Positions 13,566 through 15,830 of a DNA stretch of 15,830 nt are shown piece by piece (within the stretch, counting starts at the first letter, position 1; the number at the start of each line of letters is the position of its first letter). This DNA is from Candidatus Shapirobacteria bacterium (GTDB lineage Bacteria; Patescibacteriota; Microgenomatia; UBA12405). The notes beneath the pieces are model-generated. The model made no database searches and was not told the origin of the DNA. It was given only the letters and a program-made list of their open reading frames with translations. The translations under genes and the position numbers were made by a program. The stretch spans positions 1-15,830 of the forward strand of contig JAGVHP010000014.1 of the NCBI GenBank assembly GCA_020056515.1, read 5' to 3'.

Positions 13566-13647
13566 GTTATAGGCCAAAGACCCCCTATTTCAGTAAAAGG
13601 TGCTTTCTCTGCTAAAATAGGCTTACTATCGCACCAGCGATGTTTTT
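13545..13647 (+). ncRNA. candidate small structured RNA
   Basis: This lies in the 331-nt gap without a protein gene (13390-13720). A plus-strand promoter (TTGACA 13510, TAATAT 13533) would start about 13545. The transcript contains an interrupted hairpin at 13584-13621 (CCTATTT/AAATAGG, CAG/CTG, AAAG-GTG-CTTT). It ends with ATCGC-ACCA-GCGAT (13628-13641) followed by GTTTTT, which resembles an intrinsic terminator. The T run abuts the tRNA-like copy at 13648. No known RNA family was recognised. Confidence 0.35.
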
Positions 13648-13712
13648 GACCCGGTAGTCCGGCAGCGGCCGGATACAGCGGTCTGCAAGCCGGAAGCGTC
13701 CGGCCGACTCCC
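13645..13712 (+). repeat. defective tRNA-Cys-like copy A with two inserted hairpins
   Basis: TTTGACCCGGTAGT (13645-13658) matches the 5' end of the true tRNA-Cys and its upstream T run. TACAGCGGTCTGCAA (13674-13688), including the GCA anticodon, and CGACTCCC (13705-13712) also match exactly. The D loop is replaced by TCCGGC-AGCG-GCCGGA (13658-13673). The stretch between anticodon loop and T loop is replaced by GCCGGA-AGCG-TCCGGC (13689-13704). The acceptor 3' strand is missing. It cannot be a working tRNA. The GIY-YIG start codon follows 8 nt later. Confidence 0.75.
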
Positions 13713-13720
13713 TCCCCAGT

Positions 13721-13978
13721 ATGTTTTATGTCTATGTTCTTCAAAGCCAAAAAGATAGAAAGCTATATACGGGTTATTCTTCCGATCTAAAGAGAAGAAT
13801 CACTGAACACAATCAAGGATTAGTTTCTTCCACGAAAAATCGCCGACCACTGAAGCTAATATATTATCAGGCCTTTGTCTCTGAGATTGATGCCAGACGT
13901 GAAGAAAAACACCTTAAGTCTGGAAGTAAAGCTCGAAATGAATTAAAATTACGCATTACCGAATCTTTGACCCGGTAG
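13721..13978 (+). CDS. single-domain GIY-YIG endonuclease (UPF0213/YhbQ-like)
   Basis: The 85 residues are the size of a stand-alone GIY-YIG nuclease domain. The family pattern is clear: YVYVL (3-7, GIY position), YTGYSSDLKRRITEHN (16-31) with Tyr16 or Tyr19 and Arg25/Arg26 in the active-site helix, STKNRRPLKLIYYQAF, and REEKHLK (60-66) with the metal-binding Glu. These proteins cleave DNA or nucleic acids; the target here is unknown. The start ATG comes directly after tRNA-like copy A without a Shine-Dalgarno site. The last three codons and the TAG stop lie in the tRNA-Cys acceptor region, so the gene and the tRNA overlap by 10 nt. This nesting suggests a tRNA-associated mobile or homing-type gene; that is inference. 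Confidence 0.88.
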   Translation: MFYVYVLQSQKDRKLYTGYSSDLKRRITEHNQGLVSSTKNRRPLKLIYYQAFVSEIDARREEKHLKSGSKARNELKLRITESLTR

Positions 13979-14039
13979 TAAAGCGGTTATACAGCGGTCT
14001 GCAAAACCGTTCAGGCGGGTTCGACTCCCGCCCGGGTCT
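13969..14039 (+). tRNA. tRNA-Cys (GCA)
   Basis: All arms pair. The acceptor GACCCGG/CCGGGTC is 13969-13975 with 14032-14038. A short D stem GTA/TAC has GG in the loop. The anticodon stem GCGGT/ACCGT has loop CTGCAAA (13999-14005), anticodon GCA at 14001-14003. A 4-nt variable loop follows, then T arm GCGGG-TTCGACT-CCCGC. The discriminator base is U, as expected for tRNA-Cys. CCA is not encoded. The 5' end overlaps the GIY-YIG gene by 10 nt. Confidence 0.93.
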
Positions 14040-14052
14040 CAAGAATTATCAT

Positions 14053-14106
14053 CGGTCTGCAACCCGGCCGCTGCCGGGCGACTCCCGCCCGGGTCTCACC
14101 AGTATG
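14053..14106 (+). repeat. defective tRNA-Cys-like copy C followed by a GIY-YIG-type start
   Basis: CGGTCTGCAA (14053-14062) and CGACTCCCGCCCGGGTCTC (14079-14097) match the true tRNA-Cys exactly. The 17 nt between them are replaced by the perfect hairpin CCCGGC-CGCT-GCCGGG (14063-14078). The 5' half of the tRNA is absent. ACCAGTATG follows (14098-14106), sharing CCAGTATG with the GIY-YIG start at 13717-13724. From that ATG the frame reads MDIYVI and stops, perhaps a remnant of a second GIY-YIG gene. Confidence 0.7.
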
Positions 14107-14140
14107 GACATTTATGTTATCTGAAAATTAATCGAAATCG

Positions 14141-14167
14141 TGATAAAATCGCCTGTTTTAGGATAAT
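14141..14167 (+). promoter_or_regulatory. promoter region of the PHP operon
   Basis: Two possible -10 elements exist: extended TG-A-TAAAAT (14141-14149), shared with the 12863 promoter, and GATAAT (14162-14167), 8 nt before the ATG at 14176. The sequence does not decide between a 19-nt leader and a leaderless start. Confidence 0.4.
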
Positions 14168-14175
14168 AACTAATT

Positions 14176-15192
14176 ATGAGTATTGAAAACCTACATTCTC
14201 ACACCACTAGTTCAGACGGTAAACAAACCTATGACCAGGTTTTGGAAACAGCCCGACAACACTGCATTGGAATAACTGCCTTTACTGATCACGATACCCT
14301 GATGCCAATATCCGTGGTTAACAGGTTAAGAGGAGAAGCAGTAACTAACTGGATATCGGGAATAGAAATCTCATCCATTCTTCCTCCGGAACTTGGCAGT
14401 AAACCCCACAGTAAATTTCATATTGTCGGGTTGTTTGTCGATCCGACCCACACTGAGTTGAAACAACATTGCCAAAACGCCGCCGAGAATAAGATCAACC
14501 GAAGTCAGAAAATTATCGCTGCTTTACGGGAACTCGGATTTGACATCACTTTTAAAGAGGTTTTAGGTAAATCTTCCGGAACAGCTATCGGTTATCCTCA
14601 TATAGTCGAGGCACTCTTGGAAAAAGACATAAATCGACTTAGGCTGGAATCAATTAGAAGAAAAATGAAAAGTGCCACCAGACACGATTTGGAAACAAGA
14701 AAAAAATACCAAAGGATGATGGAGTCTGGGCCCAAACAATATCCTTATACGTTATTATTTTCTTCAAGTGCATTTATACCGGGGATATACCAAAAAAGTG
14801 GTTTTCAAAAAGGTTTAGACGAAAACGTCAACTTAATCCGAAACGCTGGTGGAGTTGCCATACTTGCCCACTACTACTCTGTCAGTGACATAATCTCAGC
14901 CGACCTCCTAGACACACTAATAAAAGCAGGTAGATTGGATGGTATTGAAACTGTTTTTGGATTATTTGCCTTTGTTGATGGAAATCCCAACTTATTTCGG
15001 CGTGAACAAAAAGTAACTTCGGAAATTGTCGCCAGACACAACTGCCTACAAAGCGGTGGTGCTGATTCTCACCGCCAACAGGATATAATTGATTTTGCCA
15101 GATTAAAATCATTCTCTGACAGAACGACAAACATGGCCGAAACAATCGTTAGGCAAAGAAAGAGTTCAAATTGGTCTTCACTACAAATATGA
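14176..15192 (+). CDS. PHP-domain phosphoesterase (YciV/RNase AM-like)
   Basis: The 338 residues carry the polymerase-and-histidinol-phosphatase metal site in order: LHSHTTSSDG (His7, His9, Asp14), TDHDT (Asp38, His39, Asp40), GIEIS (Glu64), His82, His142, LAHYY (His232) and GADSH (Asp297, His299). Related proteins hydrolyse phosphodiesters or phosphomonoesters such as 5'-nucleotide ends or 3',5'-bisphosphates with divalent metals; the exact substrate here is not known. The protein is soluble and of normal length. The ATG fits the conserved N-terminal HxH motif. The stop overlaps the next start as ATGA, so the two are translationally coupled. Confidence 0.9.
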   Translation: MSIENLHSHTTSSDGKQTYDQVLETARQHCIGITAFTDHDTLMPISVVNRLRGEAVTNWISGIEISSILPPELGSKPHSKFHIVGLFVDPTHTELKQHCQNAAENKINRSQKIIAALRELGFDITFKEVLGKSSGTAIGYPHIVEALLEKDINRLRLESIRRKMKSATRHDLETRKKYQRMMESGPKQYPYTLLFSSSAFIPGIYQKSGFQKGLDENVNLIRNAGGVAILAHYYSVSDIISADLLDTLIKAGRLDGIETVFGLFAFVDGNPNLFRREQKVTSEIVARHNCLQSGGADSHRQQDIIDFARLKSFSDRTTNMAETIVRQRKSSNWSSLQI

Positions 15193-15593
15193 CCACCCCG
15201 GAATTTCCTCGAATAATCAGAGAGGTTGGGTTCGATTTCCCTTTTGATTTTGAAAAGGATCCTAAAAAAATTTGGGCTCTAGATATTCCTGTCACCAATA
15301 TTCCGATTGATAGTTTACTTTGGCATTTTGAAATTCCTTTCTGGTCAAGTGACCAAGGATATTATGATTTGAGTCCAAATGATTTATTGATCCATCCCGA
15401 GCTATCACCGTCCCATTTCCAAAAAGTATTAACCGCCGACTTAAGATACCCCTTAGACCTTGTTTTCTATAAGGGAAGAAACAAGATAATTGATGGTTTA
15501 CATCGACTAACCAGATATAAGATACAGGGCAGTCTGGAAATTCCTACTAGAAACATCCCCTTGGATTTGCTTTTAGACGCAATTAATAGATGA
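15189..15593 (+). CDS. small ParB/sulfiredoxin-like domain protein
   Basis: The 134 residues are soluble. YPLDLVFYKGRNKIIDGLHR followed by LTRYKIQGSLEIPTRNIP (87-124) matches the ParB N-terminal/sulfiredoxin pattern of strand, DGxHR motif (102-106), helix, and strand. Members bind nucleotides (CTP in ParB, ATP in sulfiredoxin). There is no ParB helix-turn-helix, so partitioning is unlikely. The N-terminal half (1-80) is Trp/Phe/Pro-rich and not recognised. ATG 15189 is chosen over in-frame TTG 15171, since it makes an ATGA overlap with the PHP gene. The pairing suggests a joint role in nucleotide or nucleic-acid processing; this is inference. Confidence 0.7.
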   Translation: MTTPEFPRIIREVGFDFPFDFEKDPKKIWALDIPVTNIPIDSLLWHFEIPFWSSDQGYYDLSPNDLLIHPELSPSHFQKVLTADLRYPLDLVFYKGRNKIIDGLHRLTRYKIQGSLEIPTRNIPLDLLLDAINR

Positions 15594-15612
15594 AGTCCAA
15601 CCATAATTTGAC

Positions 15613-15618
15613 TATACT
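15613..15618 (+). promoter_or_regulatory. -10 box (TATACT) before the CYTH gene
   Basis: TATACT ends 8 nt before the ATG at 15627, with no Shine-Dalgarno site in the 33-nt gap from the upstream stop. It allows a start at or 1-2 nt before the ATG. No good -35 is seen. Confidence 0.4.
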
Positions 15619-15626
15619 AAACAAAC

Positions 15627-15830
15627 ATGGAAATTGAAGTAAAACTTACATACAAAAACAAAGAAGAAATAGTTAAGTGGCTAAAAGAAAATGGTTTTCA
15701 TCTGGCCCACCAAAAAGAAATCCAGGATACCTATTTTGGCGCCGGCAACCATTCCATGTCAAATAAAAATAGTTTATATAGGATTCGAAACCTGGTTGGC
15801 CAAAAGCTCCAACTAACCCTAAAAGATAAA
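15627..15830 (+). CDS. CYTH-domain triphosphate tunnel enzyme, cut by the window end
   Basis: The 68 visible codons read MEIEVKLTYKNKEEIVKWLK, ENGFHLAHQKEIQDTYFGAG, NHSMSNKNSLYRIRNLVGQK, LQLTLKDK. The ExExK signature (EIEVK), DTYF, YRIR and LTLK strands are characteristic of CYTH enzymes (thiamine-triphosphatase / class IV adenylate cyclase family), which act on triphosphates inside a beta-barrel with metal. The usual length is 160-200 residues, so most of the C-terminal half is missing. The start has no Shine-Dalgarno site. It may share the PHP/ParB-like operon or use its own -10. Substrate cannot be told. Confidence 0.9.
   Translation, partial: MEIEVKLTYKNKEEIVKWLKENGFHLAHQKEIQDTYFGAGNHSMSNKNSLYRIRNLVGQKLQLTLKDK

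Noticed and set aside
13648..13712. Copy A as a functional tRNA gene
   Set aside because: The acceptor 3' strand is absent and the anticodon and T stems are replaced by self-complementary hairpins.
13562..13750. Minus-strand frame of 62 codons across tRNA-like copy A
   Set aside because: No start signal or protein-like pattern; the sequence is explained by the tRNA-like repeat and the GIY-YIG start.
13645..14106. CRISPR-like or integron attC array
   Set aside because: Only three unequal copies, all explained by tRNA-Cys sequence; no regular spacers, cas or integrase gene.

Overview
The window looks like part of a chromosome from a small-genome candidate-phyla (CPR/Patescibacteria) bacterium, perhaps Microgenomates-like. 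This is an inference. It rests on AT-leaning DNA, almost no Shine-Dalgarno sites, many lineage-type secreted proteins with one N-terminal membrane anchor, a KPVIYLYP-type surface protein, and a GIY-YIG ORF joined to a tRNA gene. No rRNA, CRISPR array or insertion sequence is visible.

Layout. 1-1770: groEL and its terminator, convergent with an S41-type protease gene (1756-3002, minus) that is split by one -1 frameshift. 3097-6884: a forward run of envelope genes: a cysteine-rich anchored protein, a membrane-anchored Memo-family protein, and a KPVIYLYP surface protein overlapping it by 17 nt. 6891-8582 (minus): a large unknown soluble protein. 8640-10700 (minus): two secreted or membrane genes of different style, with Shine-Dalgarno sites, large UTR hairpins and more balanced base use. 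10856-12818: a two-gene operon of a degenerate-ATPase/OmpR-type regulator and a P-loop NTPase, preceded by a perfect palindrome. 12899-13117: a small cysteine protein. 13219-13389 (minus): a 56-residue two-helix membrane protein with a long structured leader. 13645-14124: a tRNA-Cys/GIY-YIG module with two tRNA-like, hairpin-substituted repeats. 14176-15830: PHP phosphoesterase, ParB-like protein and a truncated CYTH enzyme.

Two features stand out. (1) Start signals fall into two classes. Most genes have no Shine-Dalgarno site, and several have a -10 box only 6-8 nt before the ATG, as in leaderless mRNAs. Only three minus-strand membrane or secreted genes have Shine-Dalgarno sites, and all three have structured UTRs. 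(2) The tRNA-Cys gene is flanked by two defective copies in which the part between anticodon loop and T loop is replaced by a perfect 16-nt hairpin. A GIY-YIG nuclease gene starts just after one copy and ends inside the true tRNA. This is the best candidate for an undescribed tRNA-linked mobile module.
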